In this document: positions 25,566-35,203 of the stretch, one piece after another | Numbering within the stretch: position 1 is the stretch's first letter | How the letters are laid out: each line of letters starts with the position of its first letter | NCBI RefSeq assembly: GCF_039793925.1 | Contig: NZ_JBAMME010000295.1 | Span: 28,228 to 92,227 of the forward strand | DNA from: Thermogutta sp039793925 | GTDB taxonomy: Bacteria; Planctomycetota; Planctomycetia; Pirellulales; Thermoguttaceae | Length of the DNA stretch: 64,000 nt | Reading direction: 5' to 3' | Program-made: the position numbers and the translations under genes | Notes under the pieces: model-generated | What the model saw: the letters and a program-made list of their open reading frames with translations, nothing else | Databases searched by the model: none | What the model was told of the DNA's origin: nothing

Positions 25566-27302
25566 TTAGCTCTGATTTAGCAGCTCGCCACGGATTTTGA
25601 ACCGACCGACGAGCGACCGCAGTGCCGTGGCCTGGGCGCCCAGTTCTTCGCTGCACGAAGCGAGCTCGGAAGTGCCCGCAGAGGCCTCCTGGGTGATTGC
25701 AGCTACCGATCCAATGGCTTGCACAACCTGTTGGGCAATGGCCGTTTGCTGCTGTGTCACGTCGGCAATCTCGGAAATCATTTGGGAAGTACTTTCGACT
25801 GCCGCCACAATCTTCTGGAGAGCACCCCCTACCTGTTCGCTCAGTTGTGCTCCCTCCACAATCCGCTCCGTGGACTCCTTAATCAGCGTGGTGATCTGGC
25901 TGGCAGCGCGGTTGCATCGTTCTGCCAGCTTGCGCACTTCGTCAGCCACTACGGCGAAGCCCATGCCGTGTTCACCTGCCCGAGCTGCCTCAATGGCCGC
26001 GTTGAGGGCGAGCAGGTTGGTCTGGCTGGCGATATCCGAAATGACACCGATGATCTCACTGATCTGATTGGCACTTGCCCGAATCAGTTCCATCGATTCC
26101 ATCGATTTCTCGACAGACTGAGCACCTGTGTGAGCCAGTTGATCGGTAGCCCGGGCCTGTGCCGCCGCTTCCACAGCCTTCTGCTGAATCTCCTGGATCA
26201 ATTGGCTGAGGGTTTCCACGGACCGGGTCACAGACTCAATTGCTTCGACCTGATGTTGCGCCCCTGCAGCAATATCCTGGGAGCGGGTGGCCACAATCTG
26301 CGAGCCCTCCGCGAATTGGTGACCGCTCTCCACCACATTAGCCACCAGCGCTTCCAGACGGTCGATGAATCGGTTGAACCAAGTGGCCAGCTCGCCGAAC
26401 TCGTCCCGCATATCGGCAGGAAGACGCCTCGTCAGATCCCCCTCACCCTCCGCAATATCGCGGAGAAGCTCGGTAGTCGTGCTGATCTGGCGAAGTGTCC
26501 GACGAATCAGGTACAGAACGCCACCCAGGCAAAGCAGACCACCTGCAAACACGGATCCAAGGAACAAGAACAGGGTGTTCCGTGCTTGTTCTCGGATTTG
26601 ACGACTGTTCGATTCCGTTTGCGCTGCGGCACTTTGGATTTCCCGCTGATGTGCAGCGATTATGCTGTGACGGTCGCCCACTGCTTTCAACACTTGCTCG
26701 ATTTGGGCCTGCTGTTCGACCTGCATCACGTCGAGAATGTGTCGGGCTTCATCAAAATGGCGAGCGGAGGTCGCGGCGCTGAGCTCGCTAGCTGCGTCCT
26801 TCTGTTCAGGTCGAGCCGCTTTGGCCACAACTTCGCTGGTTGCCGACTTCCACGCTTGAAAAGCCTGCTCGTATTTTTGGGAAAGCTCACGAAGAGTTGG
26901 CGAGTCGAATTTTTCAAGGGCCTTTTTCACCCGTTCTTCAGCCTGTGCGATGTTCTCTTCGCTGGCCTGCTTGGCTTTTTCCCAGGCCTCTGCGGTACTG
27001 GCGGCGAGGGCTTCCTTTTCCGCCACGAGTGCCTGGTACATATCGCGGTCAGCGTTCAGCATAAGCGTGATGCTCTCGTAGCGCCCCGCGACTTCCGGAA
27101 GCTCGCCGGTCATGAGGCTCCCAAGCTGCTCGTTTATGAGCGGGTTGATTTTGTGTTCGATTAACGAGGGAACCTGGTGCTCCGCTACATCCTGGAGCGC
27201 CCTGTCCAGCGTAGCCAAGGCGTACCATCCCACCGAGGAAACGGTTACCATGAGCACCACGATGAACCCAATTAACAAGTACGCTTTCGTTCGTAATCGC
27301 AT
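25566..27302 (-). CDS. Methyl-accepting chemotaxis protein
   Basis: A 578-residue transmembrane chemoreceptor. Membrane segment 1 is at about 8-30 and segment 2 at about 245-268 (LFLFLGSVFAGGLLCLGG), enclosing a roughly 215-residue periplasmic helical sensor of the four-helix-bundle type with many Glu/Ala heptads. A HAMP domain follows (RDIAEGEGDLTRRLP). The cytoplasmic coiled-coil carries the conserved hairpin tip, SDIASQTNLLALNAAIEAAR then GFAVVADEVRKLAER. It lacks a C-terminal NWETF-type CheR-binding pentapeptide. A purine-rich AGGGAG precedes the ATG. No che genes are in the window, so its partners lie elsewhere. The ligand is unknown. Confidence 0.94.
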   Translation of the reverse strand: MRLRTKAYLLIGFIVVLMVTVSSVGWYALATLDRALQDVAEHQVPSLIEHKINPLINEQLGSLMTGELPEVAGRYESITLMLNADRDMYQALVAEKEALAASTAEAWEKAKQASEENIAQAEERVKKALEKFDSPTLRELSQKYEQAFQAWKSATSEVVAKAARPEQKDAASELSAATSARHFDEARHILDVMQVEQQAQIEQVLKAVGDRHSIIAAHQREIQSAAAQTESNSRQIREQARNTLFLFLGSVFAGGLLCLGGVLYLIRRTLRQISTTTELLRDIAEGEGDLTRRLPADMRDEFGELATWFNRFIDRLEALVANVVESGHQFAEGSQIVATRSQDIAAGAQHQVEAIESVTRSVETLSQLIQEIQQKAVEAAAQARATDQLAHTGAQSVEKSMESMELIRASANQISEIIGVISDIASQTNLLALNAAIEAARAGEHGMGFAVVADEVRKLAERCNRAASQITTLIKESTERIVEGAQLSEQVGGALQKIVAAVESTSQMISEIADVTQQQTAIAQQVVQAIGSVAAITQEASAGTSELASCSEELGAQATALRSLVGRFKIRGELLNQS

Positions 27303-27817
27303 TGTTTTTTCAACTCCCTACGAAACCGATAACGTTTTTCCATCCTCAACCACTTCCGGTCCAAAATGTCCCGCACTGAATTGCGATCCAGCGCAGCAAA
27401 GTGGCATCCATACTCAACAAGGGCGTCTTCGCGTTAAGAAAAAGAAGGCCAAAAAAGCGCGGCTCGGGCCCGAGAGGCCTTTCGCGGCATACGCCCAGCC
27501 CTCTTTCTCTGCCCTTTGACGACGTCAAAAACTAATCTGGTCAGCCAGCTTGTCGCCGTTCGCCTCGTAGAAACTATAGATCACAGTTTTCGGGCAGTGA
27601 GACAATGTCTTAAAATTCGCGGGCGGCTCGTGCGACTGGAAGAGCAACCGACTCAAATCGCGAAATAAGTGCACACAATTCGTCTCCGATTACCTAGACC
27701 GTCGGTGGACGCTTGCACCCATCATGTCCATGGAAGTTCTTTACGGGAAAGCCCTTGCAGGTTCGACGATTTCCCGCGCGATTGGCGGCCGATGCTGGCG
27801 AAAATTGCTGGTTTTTG
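27303..27817. other. Intergenic region
   Basis: About 515 bases upstream of the chemoreceptor and downstream of the GH2 gene, both on the minus strand. It includes a perfect 12-base palindrome CTCGGGCCCGAG at 27463-27474 next to A-rich sequence, which may be a regulator site for the receptor. No RNA gene or credible coding frame is seen. Confidence 0.4.
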
Positions 27818-30800
27818 TCACTGCTGATCGGCGGGAATGACGTCGATCTCGGCAATCGAGGCGAAAGGCTGCCCGCGAACTTCGCTTAGCGCCACGACTT
27901 TGAGGAATCGGGCCCGAATCGGATGTGGGAAGCGAACGACCTTCTCGCTGGGGCGCTCGTCCCAGGTGCCTTGAACGATGGCATCACCCCAGTTTTGGCC
28001 GTCCTCGCTCACAAAGACGAGAAATTGGGCAATTTGCCCGTTAGGGTTGTTGTCCTGCCGCGGTAGAACTTTTACCCCGGCTATGAGCACAGGCTGACGC
28101 AACTCGAGCACGATGTGATGCGGGAGCGGAGTGGCTACCGGGTCCCAGGCGGTATGCCACATCGTTTCTGGGTCGCCATCAATCGCCAGTCGGGGCTCGT
28201 AACCTGGCTGGTAACTATCAGCCGTGGCAGTTGCACCAAGAGTTTCGAGCAGACGTGGCTCGCGCCACAGCGTGCGCCACTGCGCGTCTGTGAGTGTCAC
28301 GGTGGGCTCAAAATCATTCGAAAGCATGTACCGGATGAGACTTTTTCTGAGCTGGCGGGCAACTGGTCGCGCGGACAGATCGTGCAGGACGTCCATGGAA
28401 CACACGAGAAGCCGACCGTTTCCGACCTTCGCTTCCCACAAAAGGCCAAGCTTTCGGGCCTCGCACCAGTCATCGATGGCCTGCACGATCGGCTTCAGAT
28501 TCCGCGGCAACCCATCGAGGACCATCGGCGTACAAGCGTCGAGAAGTTCCTGCCACTGCCAGTCAGCATGAAAATCAGTGGGAAAATCTTTGAGCGCAGG
28601 ATGCCCAGGATCACAGAGTATCCCCACCATATGCACTTTTTGCGTGGGAAAGGTGATCCGGTTCCAAAAAATCGGCTGGAATGTCCCCAGTGTATCGCCG
28701 CCAATCCACTTCTTTTCCGGGACGAAAAGCACGGTTCTCCCCTGCTGCGCCAGCGCCCACGCTGTCCGCGGATCTGTGGCTAGAGTGATTTGCTCTGGGA
28801 CCTCTGCCGAAACCTGGGCCGGATAAACCCAAATTTTCCAGTTGTTGATCACGTCAGAATTCTCGAGGGATACTCTCAACGTAAGAGCCGCAGGGACCTG
28901 TACCCCGCGAAGATCTATAGATTGCGTTGGGCCCTCCGTGAGCCGACCGGTGGGATAATCCTGCGGGGCTGTTTGTCCGGCCGCAATCACGCGCCGCTCC
29001 GAGTTTTCGTCGCACAATTCCCATTTGAGCACCGCCTGTTTGAGGTCTTCTGAACCGTAATGGGCAAGATCGAGCTGGAATTCGAAAGTCTCCTGGTTAG
29101 TCCAAATGAACTTTTTCAGTCGGGCCAGCGGAACGGTGCTATTGCAGAAGCCGCGATATTCCTGGGCAGAACAATACCCCTTGCTTTCCCAGAAAGCGTC
29201 CAGCACACCCACAGGAGCGGTCCCCTGTCCCGGGAAATCATGCAGGTCCAGCAGTTGAAAACCGGCCATGCCCGGCGTTCGCAAGGCGGCTTCGATCTCC
29301 TGCTTGTAAAGGATCACCTGAAACCGTCCCGAGGCCCGAATGAAATCCGCCGCCTGATCGTAGAGGCCTTTCTTTTGCAGGATGTCGCGGAACACCTCCA
29401 CATTGGACCCGCGGAAAAACCCTGTGTACTTTTGGGGTTCGGTCAGCACATTGGGATAAGCGCACCACTGACCGATCTCGTGGCTGACGACGGGAATCCC
29501 CGCTTTGGTGATAAACTCGCGGTAGTCAAGCCAGGTTTGCCCAGGCTTGTTCAACTGCAAGGGACCCCAGGCCTGAAGGCGTGGAACCGGTGTTACGTGA
29601 TACTGATTGGCCGGTAACTGGGGCCAGCCCGACCCGGCTGAGTAACAGTGACGTGGATCGGCAGCCTTCTGGGTTTCCACCCATTTAGCGAGAAAGGCGT
29701 CCCGTTTGGCAGGAGGCCCGCCCGGCTCATTGCTCGCCACCATCAACAGGAAAGAAGGATGATTCCCATAAGCCCGGCGGATGCGCGCCGCCTCGGCGTA
29801 CACAAACGCATCCTGCGGTTCTCCATTCCCGAACGAGGTCCAACAGGAACATTCCACCTGGTAGTAAAATCCCATCTCGTCCGCAGCAACAAACGCTGCT
29901 TCCGGAGGACACCAGGAATGAAACCGCAAATGGTTGAGGCCGTAGCTCCGCGCCACAGAAAGGATTCGCTTCCAGGACTCGACGTCCGTGGGAGGATGGC
30001 CCTCCCGGGGAAAGATGCAGCATTCCAGCGTCCCGCGGAGGAAAATCGGTCGTCCATTGAGGACAAACTGGGTTCCCCGGACTTCCAGTTGCCGCAGGCC
30101 AAAAGTAACGATTTGCGCGTCGTGATAGGTCCCCTCTCCACGATCTTGGGTTTTTAGTTCCACCGCCAGATCGTACAGGACGGGATGAAACTCATCCCAC
30201 AATTGCGCACGTCCATTTAACGAATAGCGCACGCGCTGGCGCAAGCCGTCTGCCTCCCATCGAATGGGAACCTCTAGCGTGCGGAATTCTTCCCTTGGTG
30301 CAGAAACCTCCTGGTGGGCATGTGCCCTGGCCGTCAGGACTAACTGTCCGTGACCGCTCACGGCCGTTCGATTCCCGATCGTGATTTCCACCTCCACTGA
30401 TCGCTGGGCTACGTCCGGGTAGAGCTGAACGTCCTCGATCCACACCGGGGGACGACGGCGGAGTTCGATCCGCCCCACGACCCCGTTCCAGTTGCCCTGC
30501 GTCTCATCCGAAATGCTGTGAGCGCTTTTGCCCACCAGAATCAGGTAACGGTTATCCACGCAAACGGTGAGGCGATGTTTCCCCGGTGTGAGGTATTCCG
30601 AAACATCGTAAACATGGGGAGTGGCCAGGGAATTCTGCGAGCCCACCTCACGGTCGTCAATCCAAACGGTGCTTTGCCAGTGGACCCGCTCGAGGAAAAG
30701 GACGATGTGATCACCCTGCCAGTCCTCCGGGATCGTCACCTCCCGCTGGTACCACGCCGGGCCGACGTAATGACGCGGCGGCGTCAGGAAAAACGGAGAA

Positions 30801-31123
30801 CGAAAGTTCTCACTCGTCCAGTAAGCGGCGAACAAAGGGTCGTTTGCCCTTTTCAGTCCGATCCCCGCCAACCATTGGCTGTCCGGTCCGGGTGGATCAC
30901 CGTAATCCTGCGCCTGAAGCATTCCGGGCAGTTGGATGCGGTCCGGTAATGACGTTTCGTACCACCGCTCCGCTCGACCGCGATTCTCCGGATCGAGTCG
31001 GAAAGACCACTCCCCGGATAAATCCACCGTTCGATCCGCTCCGCGAGCGTCAACCGAGAAAGCCGAGCTCAGCAGAAACACCAGCAACGCGACGAAACGG
31101 AAATACCTGACTGGTTCCCACAT
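27818..31123 (-). CDS. Exported glycoside hydrolase family 2 enzyme with C-terminal F5/8-type domain
   Basis: A 1,101-residue multidomain beta-glycosidase, of the beta-galactosidase/glucuronidase/mannosidase kind. After a signal peptide ending around ARGADRT it has a GH2 sugar-binding beta-sandwich with the jelly-roll feature WYQREVTIPEDWQGD, an Ig-like middle domain, and the TIM barrel: LNHLRFHSWCPPEAAF, then the acid/base region SFLLMVASNEPGGP and VVSHEIGQWCAYPN, where the Glu is the likely nucleophile. A GATase-like module (residues about 800-950) and a discoidin-like domain (IRARFLKVVALSEVRG) complete it. GGAGGG lies ten bases before the ATG at 31123. Exact sugar specificity cannot be read from sequence. 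Confidence 0.9.
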   Translation of the reverse strand: MWEPVRYFRFVALLVFLLSSAFSVDARGADRTVDLSGEWSFRLDPENRGRAERWYETSLPDRIQLPGMLQAQDYGDPPGPDSQWLAGIGLKRANDPLFAAYWTSENFRSPFFLTPPRHYVGPAWYQREVTIPEDWQGDHIVLFLERVHWQSTVWIDDREVGSQNSLATPHVYDVSEYLTPGKHRLTVCVDNRYLILVGKSAHSISDETQGNWNGVVGRIELRRRPPVWIEDVQLYPDVAQRSVEVEITIGNRTAVSGHGQLVLTARAHAHQEVSAPREEFRTLEVPIRWEADGLRQRVRYSLNGRAQLWDEFHPVLYDLAVELKTQDRGEGTYHDAQIVTFGLRQLEVRGTQFVLNGRPIFLRGTLECCIFPREGHPPTDVESWKRILSVARSYGLNHLRFHSWCPPEAAFVAADEMGFYYQVECSCWTSFGNGEPQDAFVYAEAARIRRAYGNHPSFLLMVASNEPGGPPAKRDAFLAKWVETQKAADPRHCYSAGSGWPQLPANQYHVTPVPRLQAWGPLQLNKPGQTWLDYREFITKAGIPVVSHEIGQWCAYPNVLTEPQKYTGFFRGSNVEVFRDILQKKGLYDQAADFIRASGRFQVILYKQEIEAALRTPGMAGFQLLDLHDFPGQGTAPVGVLDAFWESKGYCSAQEYRGFCNSTVPLARLKKFIWTNQETFEFQLDLAHYGSEDLKQAVLKWELCDENSERRVIAAGQTAPQDYPTGRLTEGPTQSIDLRGVQVPAALTLRVSLENSDVINNWKIWVYPAQVSAEVPEQITLATDPRTAWALAQQGRTVLFVPEKKWIGGDTLGTFQPIFWNRITFPTQKVHMVGILCDPGHPALKDFPTDFHADWQWQELLDACTPMVLDGLPRNLKPIVQAIDDWCEARKLGLLWEAKVGNGRLLVCSMDVLHDLSARPVARQLRKSLIRYMLSNDFEPTVTLTDAQWRTLWREPRLLETLGATATADSYQPGYEPRLAIDGDPETMWHTAWDPVATPLPHHIVLELRQPVLIAGVKVLPRQDNNPNGQIAQFLVFVSEDGQNWGDAIVQGTWDERPSEKVVRFPHPIRARFLKVVALSEVRGQPFASIAEIDVIPADQQ

Positions 31124-31707
31124 CACAGTTCGTCCCTCCGCAAAGCATCTGACACAACAGCCTTTGCTGCCATGCCTCGAATGGCCCAATCACGCCCAAT
31201 TTTGGCGTTTCTGCGGGATATCACCGAATTTGGCAGCCTCATTAATGTAACGAAAGAGCGGCATCTCTGCGAGCCACCGCTCGAACAAGGACCAACGATA
31301 CAAAACCGGAGGCTAGGAGTGAAACGGGCGTCGTGCCCCTGGTCCGCAGATTGTTTGTGTCCACAGTGTCCGGCAGCTTACCGATGGTCTTTTAGATGAA
31401 CGCGCCACACTGCCATAAAGTGGGTCAAACGGAACTGGCTAGCCTTGGGTCCGATGACATCGCGAGAAAACGCGGTTTGCGCAGGGATGAGGATCGCTCC
31501 ATTTGCAACGATAGGCAGTCAACTGGCTAGACAGGCGGGCCAGACCTACCGGAAAAATTTTCATTTGCCACCGGAAATCCCGGAAGCATCATGGTATAAA
31601 TAAGGTTTTCAACGGTGCTCGCCTGGACATGAATGGCCTTGCATGCCCCTGGTGCCTGGGCCGGGGTGGTGTGAATTATCAACACGAATTTGCTGAAGGG
31701 AGGATTT
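31124..31707. other. Divergent intergenic region
   Basis: About 580 bases between the GH2 start and the TrpB2 start. A TATAAA at 31595-31600 could be part of a rightward promoter for trpB2 but has no good -35. I see no tryptophan-type leader peptide with a Trp-codon run and no T-box hallmark. Confidence 0.4.
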
Positions 31708-33063
31708 ATGGAGCTGAAACGGTCTCTCCTGCCGGAAAGCGAATTGCCTGCAGAGTGGTACAATCTCCTGGCCGATTTGCCCGAGCCGCTCCCACCGCCG
31801 ATTCACCCGCTGACCAAGGAACCGCTGGATCCTGCCGCTTTGGAACGCATTTTCGCGAAGGAGTTGATTCGTCAGGAAGTCAGTCAGGAACGCTGGATTG
31901 GGATTCCCGACGAAGTGCGCCGGGTGTATGCCCTGTGGCGTCCTACGCCGCTTGTTCGCGCTCGCAATCTGGAAAAAGCACTCAAAACCCCCGCCCGGAT
32001 CTATTTCAAAGACGAAAGTCACAGCCCGCCGGGAAGTCACAAGCCCAACACGGCGGTTGCCCAGGCGTACTACAACAAGATTCAGGGAATCCGCCGCCTA
32101 TCGACGGAGACCGGTGCCGGCCAGTGGGGTTCTTCTTTAGCGTTTGCCTGCTCCTTTTTTGGGCTGGAGTGTAAGGTCTACATGGTGAAAGTGAGCTACC
32201 AGCAGAAGCCGTACCGACGTGTGATGATGCAGTTATGGGGAGGCAACGTAACGCCAAGTCCCTCTGAAGAAACGGAATGTGGTCGCAAGATCCTTGCCAG
32301 CGATCCGAACTGTCCCGGAAGCCTCGGAATCGCCATTAGTGAAGCGGTAGAGGTGGCTCTCAAGAATGACGACACCAACTACACACTGGGGAGCGTTCTC
32401 AACCATGTGATGCTCCATCAGACCGTCATCGGTCTTGAGGCCGAAAAACAGATGAAAGAGTTCGGCGATTGGCCGGACGTTGTCATCGGCTGCGTTGGCG
32501 GCGGAAGCAATTTTGCGGGGCTGGCTTTCCCGTTCCTCCGCCACAAACTCGCGGGGAAAGAAATGCGGTTCGTGGCGGCAGAGCCGAAAGCCTGTCCATC
32601 GCTCACTCGGGGAGTGTATCGCTACGATTTCGGCGATACCTCGATGCTCACGCCGCTGCTCAAAATGCACACGCTGGGACACAGCTTCGTGCCGGCGGGT
32701 ATCCATGCGGGTGGACTACGATATCACGGGATGGCGCCGATGGTGAGCTTCGCCGTCAAGCTGGGCCTGGTGGAGGCCGTGGCGCTCCATCAGCGGGAAT
32801 GCTTCGAGGCCGCAAGGCTCTTTGCCACGACCGAGGGAATTATTCCAGCTCCGGAGACATCGCACGCCGTTCGGGCGGCGATCATCGAGGCGCTAAAATG
32901 CAAGGAAACCGGCGAAGAGAAGTGCATTCTCTTCAATCTGAGCGGCCACGGAATTTGTGACCTGGGCGCTTACGAGCGCTATCTCGCCGGAGAACTGGAA
33001 GACTACGAGCTGCCCCAGGGACAAATCGACCAGGCCCTCGCCGAGTTGCCCGCCGTAGAGTAG
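31708..33063 (+). CDS. trpB2: TrpB2-type tryptophan synthase beta-like enzyme
   Basis: A 451-residue pyridoxal-phosphate enzyme of the TrpB2 branch, which makes L-tryptophan from indole and L-serine and often works without TrpA. The PLP lysine is in SPPGSHKPNTA (Lys112). LSTETGAGQWGSSLAFACS is the TrpB2 substrate loop and GCVGGGSNFAGLAFPF is the phosphate-binding glycine loop. The extended N-terminus (residues 1-95, PEPLPPPIHPLTKEPL) is the usual TrpB2 insertion. GGAGG lies six bases before the ATG. No trpA or other trp gene is next to it, so indole salvage or serine deamination is possible instead of de novo synthesis. Confidence 0.93.
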   Translation: MELKRSLLPESELPAEWYNLLADLPEPLPPPIHPLTKEPLDPAALERIFAKELIRQEVSQERWIGIPDEVRRVYALWRPTPLVRARNLEKALKTPARIYFKDESHSPPGSHKPNTAVAQAYYNKIQGIRRLSTETGAGQWGSSLAFACSFFGLECKVYMVKVSYQQKPYRRVMMQLWGGNVTPSPSEETECGRKILASDPNCPGSLGIAISEAVEVALKNDDTNYTLGSVLNHVMLHQTVIGLEAEKQMKEFGDWPDVVIGCVGGGSNFAGLAFPFLRHKLAGKEMRFVAAEPKACPSLTRGVYRYDFGDTSMLTPLLKMHTLGHSFVPAGIHAGGLRYHGMAPMVSFAVKLGLVEAVALHQRECFEAARLFATTEGIIPAPETSHAVRAAIIEALKCKETGEEKCILFNLSGHGICDLGAYERYLAGELEDYELPQGQIDQALAELPAVE

Positions 33064-33147
33064 CAGGCTATCCTCTAAACTCCGGCCGACCGCACGTGTT
33101 GGCTTGCGTGGCAGATTTCACTGAAACCTCAAAAAAGGAGGCCTGTT

Positions 33148-34356
33148 ATGACACACGCAGGGCGTGGAGGTAGACGATTGTTTGCCCCAGCCGTTGCAGG
33201 CGCCTTTGTTTTGGCGGTGCTTTCCGGGGCGAACCTGCGGGCTGAGAAGATCGGTCCGTGGGATACGGATGTCCTTTTTCAGCCGCCGCGTGTGGAGTGG
33301 AGTGAGGAAAAAGACGGGGTCCGCGAACTCTACTATCAGGGAGAACCATACCAGGGGCGCCCCACACGTGTGTACGCCGTGTATGCTCAGCCACCGGGAG
33401 CCGGCCCTTTTCCTGCGATGGTGTGTGTTCACGGAGGCGGTGGGACCGCGTTTCAGGAATGGGTCCGGCTCTGGGCGGAACGAGGATACGCGGCGATCTC
33501 CATGGACCTGGCCGGTTGTGGACCGCACCACCAGCGTTTGCCGGACGGTGGCCCTGATCAATCCGACGAGTCCAAATTCCGATCTTTCGACGAGGATTCG
33601 GTTACCGATATGTGGACGTACCATGCGGTGGCGGCGGTCATTCGGGCGCATTCGCTCTTGCGGAGCCTGCCGCAAATCGATGCGCAGCGCATCGGGGTCA
33701 CCGGGATCAGTTGGGGCGGCTATCTCACGTGCATCGTTGCCGGCGTGGATAACCGTTTTCGACTGGCCATTCCCGTTTACGGTTGCGGATTTCTTCACGA
33801 AAACAGTGTGTGGCTTCCTCGATTTGAAAAAATGCCACCGGAGCAACGTGAACGATGGATCCAGTTTTTTGATCCATCCCAATATCTTGGTCGCGTGCGT
33901 TGCCCCATTTTCTTTCTCAATGGCACAAACGATTTTGCTTACCCGCTCGATAGCTATCGAAAATCATACGACCTCGTGCCGGGAGAGAAGTTCATTCGCA
34001 TTGAGGTCCGCATGAAACACAGTCATCCCGATGGTTGGGCACCGCCAGAGATCGGCCTTTTTGCCGATAGTCTCCTCAAGGGAGGCCAACCGTTGCCCAG
34101 GTTATCGCCCCTGCACCGCGAAAACCAGACTGTCTGGTGCGAGGTGACATCTTCGCTTCCTTTGAAACAAGCGCATCTTAACTACACCATCGATGGCGGA
34201 CGGTGGCAGGACCGCCAGTGGACATCGATCCCCGCCAAACTAGAGCGCGATTGCGTGGTGGCGGAACTGCCCCCCGAGCAATTGACTGCTTATTACGTGG
34301 ACGTGGTGGACGAAAGAGGGGCTATGATTTCCACACCACCCGAAATCGTGCGATAG
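33148..34356 (+). CDS. Exported alpha/beta hydrolase (acetyl-xylan-esterase-like)
   Basis: A 402-residue serine hydrolase with an N-terminal signal (hydrophobic segment 12-30). The core is an alpha/beta hydrolase: the oxyanion region MVCVHGGGGTAFQEW, the nucleophile elbow VTGISWGGYLTC and, at the end, KHSHPDGW, which supplies the His; the Asp is probably in FLNGTNDFAYPL. The last about 80 residues form an extra beta-rich module (VWCEVTSSLPLKQAHLNYTI). A strong AAGGAGG precedes the ATG. It follows trpB2 by about 85 bases, but there is no functional link. It resembles dienelactone hydrolase or acetyl xylan esterase relatives; a polysaccharide deacetylase-type role fits the neighbourhood. Confidence 0.85.
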   Translation: MTHAGRGGRRLFAPAVAGAFVLAVLSGANLRAEKIGPWDTDVLFQPPRVEWSEEKDGVRELYYQGEPYQGRPTRVYAVYAQPPGAGPFPAMVCVHGGGGTAFQEWVRLWAERGYAAISMDLAGCGPHHQRLPDGGPDQSDESKFRSFDEDSVTDMWTYHAVAAVIRAHSLLRSLPQIDAQRIGVTGISWGGYLTCIVAGVDNRFRLAIPVYGCGFLHENSVWLPRFEKMPPEQRERWIQFFDPSQYLGRVRCPIFFLNGTNDFAYPLDSYRKSYDLVPGEKFIRIEVRMKHSHPDGWAPPEIGLFADSLLKGGQPLPRLSPLHRENQTVWCEVTSSLPLKQAHLNYTIDGGRWQDRQWTSIPAKLERDCVVAELPPEQLTAYYVDVVDERGAMISTPPEIVR

Positions 34357-34411
34357 CCGGGCAAATGCGCCAAGTTCAAAGCGCCCCATCTTTCGACGGG
34401 ACCAGGCTCTT

Positions 34412-34891
34412 TTAGTCCGGCAAATCAAAAGTGAACTCAGTGGTGGACTCGGTGACTTCGGCCGTCAGGCCCGAGGTTTCCGGCGATGCATATTTCGCGG
34501 GGAGCTCCTCACGATATTTCGCGGGAACAGGTGGCGCGTCGGGATCGGTGCTGCCGCCTTGCACCAAGACCGACTTCCGAATAGTTACCCGATAGCTGCC
34601 TGGAACAACACCGTCGTTCTTTTCGAATGTGGTGAGCCTGGCAACGCCTTGAGCATCGGTCAGTCCGGTGGCGGCATGTCCGCCAGATGCGGGCAGCAAC
34701 TGGACATTCGCTTCGGCCACGGGCTGCCCTTTATACTTGACGGTCACCTTAACGGGCACGGTTTTCGGTCGGCCTGGTACAGATCGCTTGGCACCGCCAC
34801 AGCCTCCCAGGGAGATCAATAAAACGAAAATAAAACCGACAACCAGCGTTTTTCCAAGGGACCATACACCAGCACGCGTGGTCAGCAACAT
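34412..34891 (-). CDS. Transthyretin/carboxypeptidase-regulatory-like lipoprotein
   Basis: A 159-residue lipoprotein. The signal is a hydrophobic stretch (LVVGFIFVLLISLGGCGG) with the lipobox SLGGC around residue 30. The rest is one beta-sandwich of the carboxypeptidase-regulatory or transthyretin-like type: VPVKVTVKYKGQPVAEANVQ, TGLTDAQGVARLTTF and VPGSYRVTIRKS. Planctomycetes have many such small lipoproteins next to DUF1559 genes, as here. AGGAGA lies about five bases before the ATG at 34891; a longer frame to 35032 lacks support. Function is unknown, presumably envelope-associated. A tail near the end (TESTTEFTFDLPD) is acidic. Confidence 0.85.
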   Translation of the reverse strand: MLLTTRAGVWSLGKTLVVGFIFVLLISLGGCGGAKRSVPGRPKTVPVKVTVKYKGQPVAEANVQLLPASGGHAATGLTDAQGVARLTTFEKNDGVVPGSYRVTIRKSVLVQGGSTDPDAPPVPAKYREELPAKYASPETSGLTAEVTESTTEFTFDLPD

Positions 34892-35203
34892 ACCGTTCTC
34901 CTGTGCTTCGGCTCCTTCTGACAGGTAAGCGTGTCCGTATAACTCCCCGCAATGTTTCTCCTGGAGCAAGTTCAAAAATGCAATGCCGGCCTGCTGCAAC
35001 AGGCCGGACGAAGAGGTGCGCCATCCCGCCACACGACACAGCTTGAGGAGAGCTATCGGTTGGCGCTTCGGCAGCTCTCTCAGAGCCGCACAATCGGCCC
35101 GGATGATCTAGGAAAATCGAGGTGGGCAAAGCCCATCGGACAGCCGCCCACATCGTTCAACTAGTTGGCTGCGAACTGGCGAGCTATTTAAATAATCAGG
35201 CGA
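34892..35203. other. Intergenic region
   Basis: About 310 bases between the DUF1559 gene's 3' end and the lipoprotein start, both on the minus strand. It should contain the lipoprotein promoter. I see no strong hairpin, RNA gene or protein-like frame. Confidence 0.4.

Noticed and set aside
25719..27164. Open frame of 481 codons on the plus strand inside the chemoreceptor gene
   Set aside because: It is antisense to a well-supported receptor with all motifs, has no ribosome site and no domain pattern; the receptor's codon structure creates it.
31190..31707. Tryptophan attenuator or T-box upstream of trpB2
   Set aside because: No leader peptide with Trp codons, no T-box sequence and no clear terminator/antiterminator pair.
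33118..33882. Open frame of 254 codons on the minus strand inside the esterase gene
   Set aside because: Antisense to the alpha/beta hydrolase, whose catalytic motifs are in the other strand; low-quality composition.
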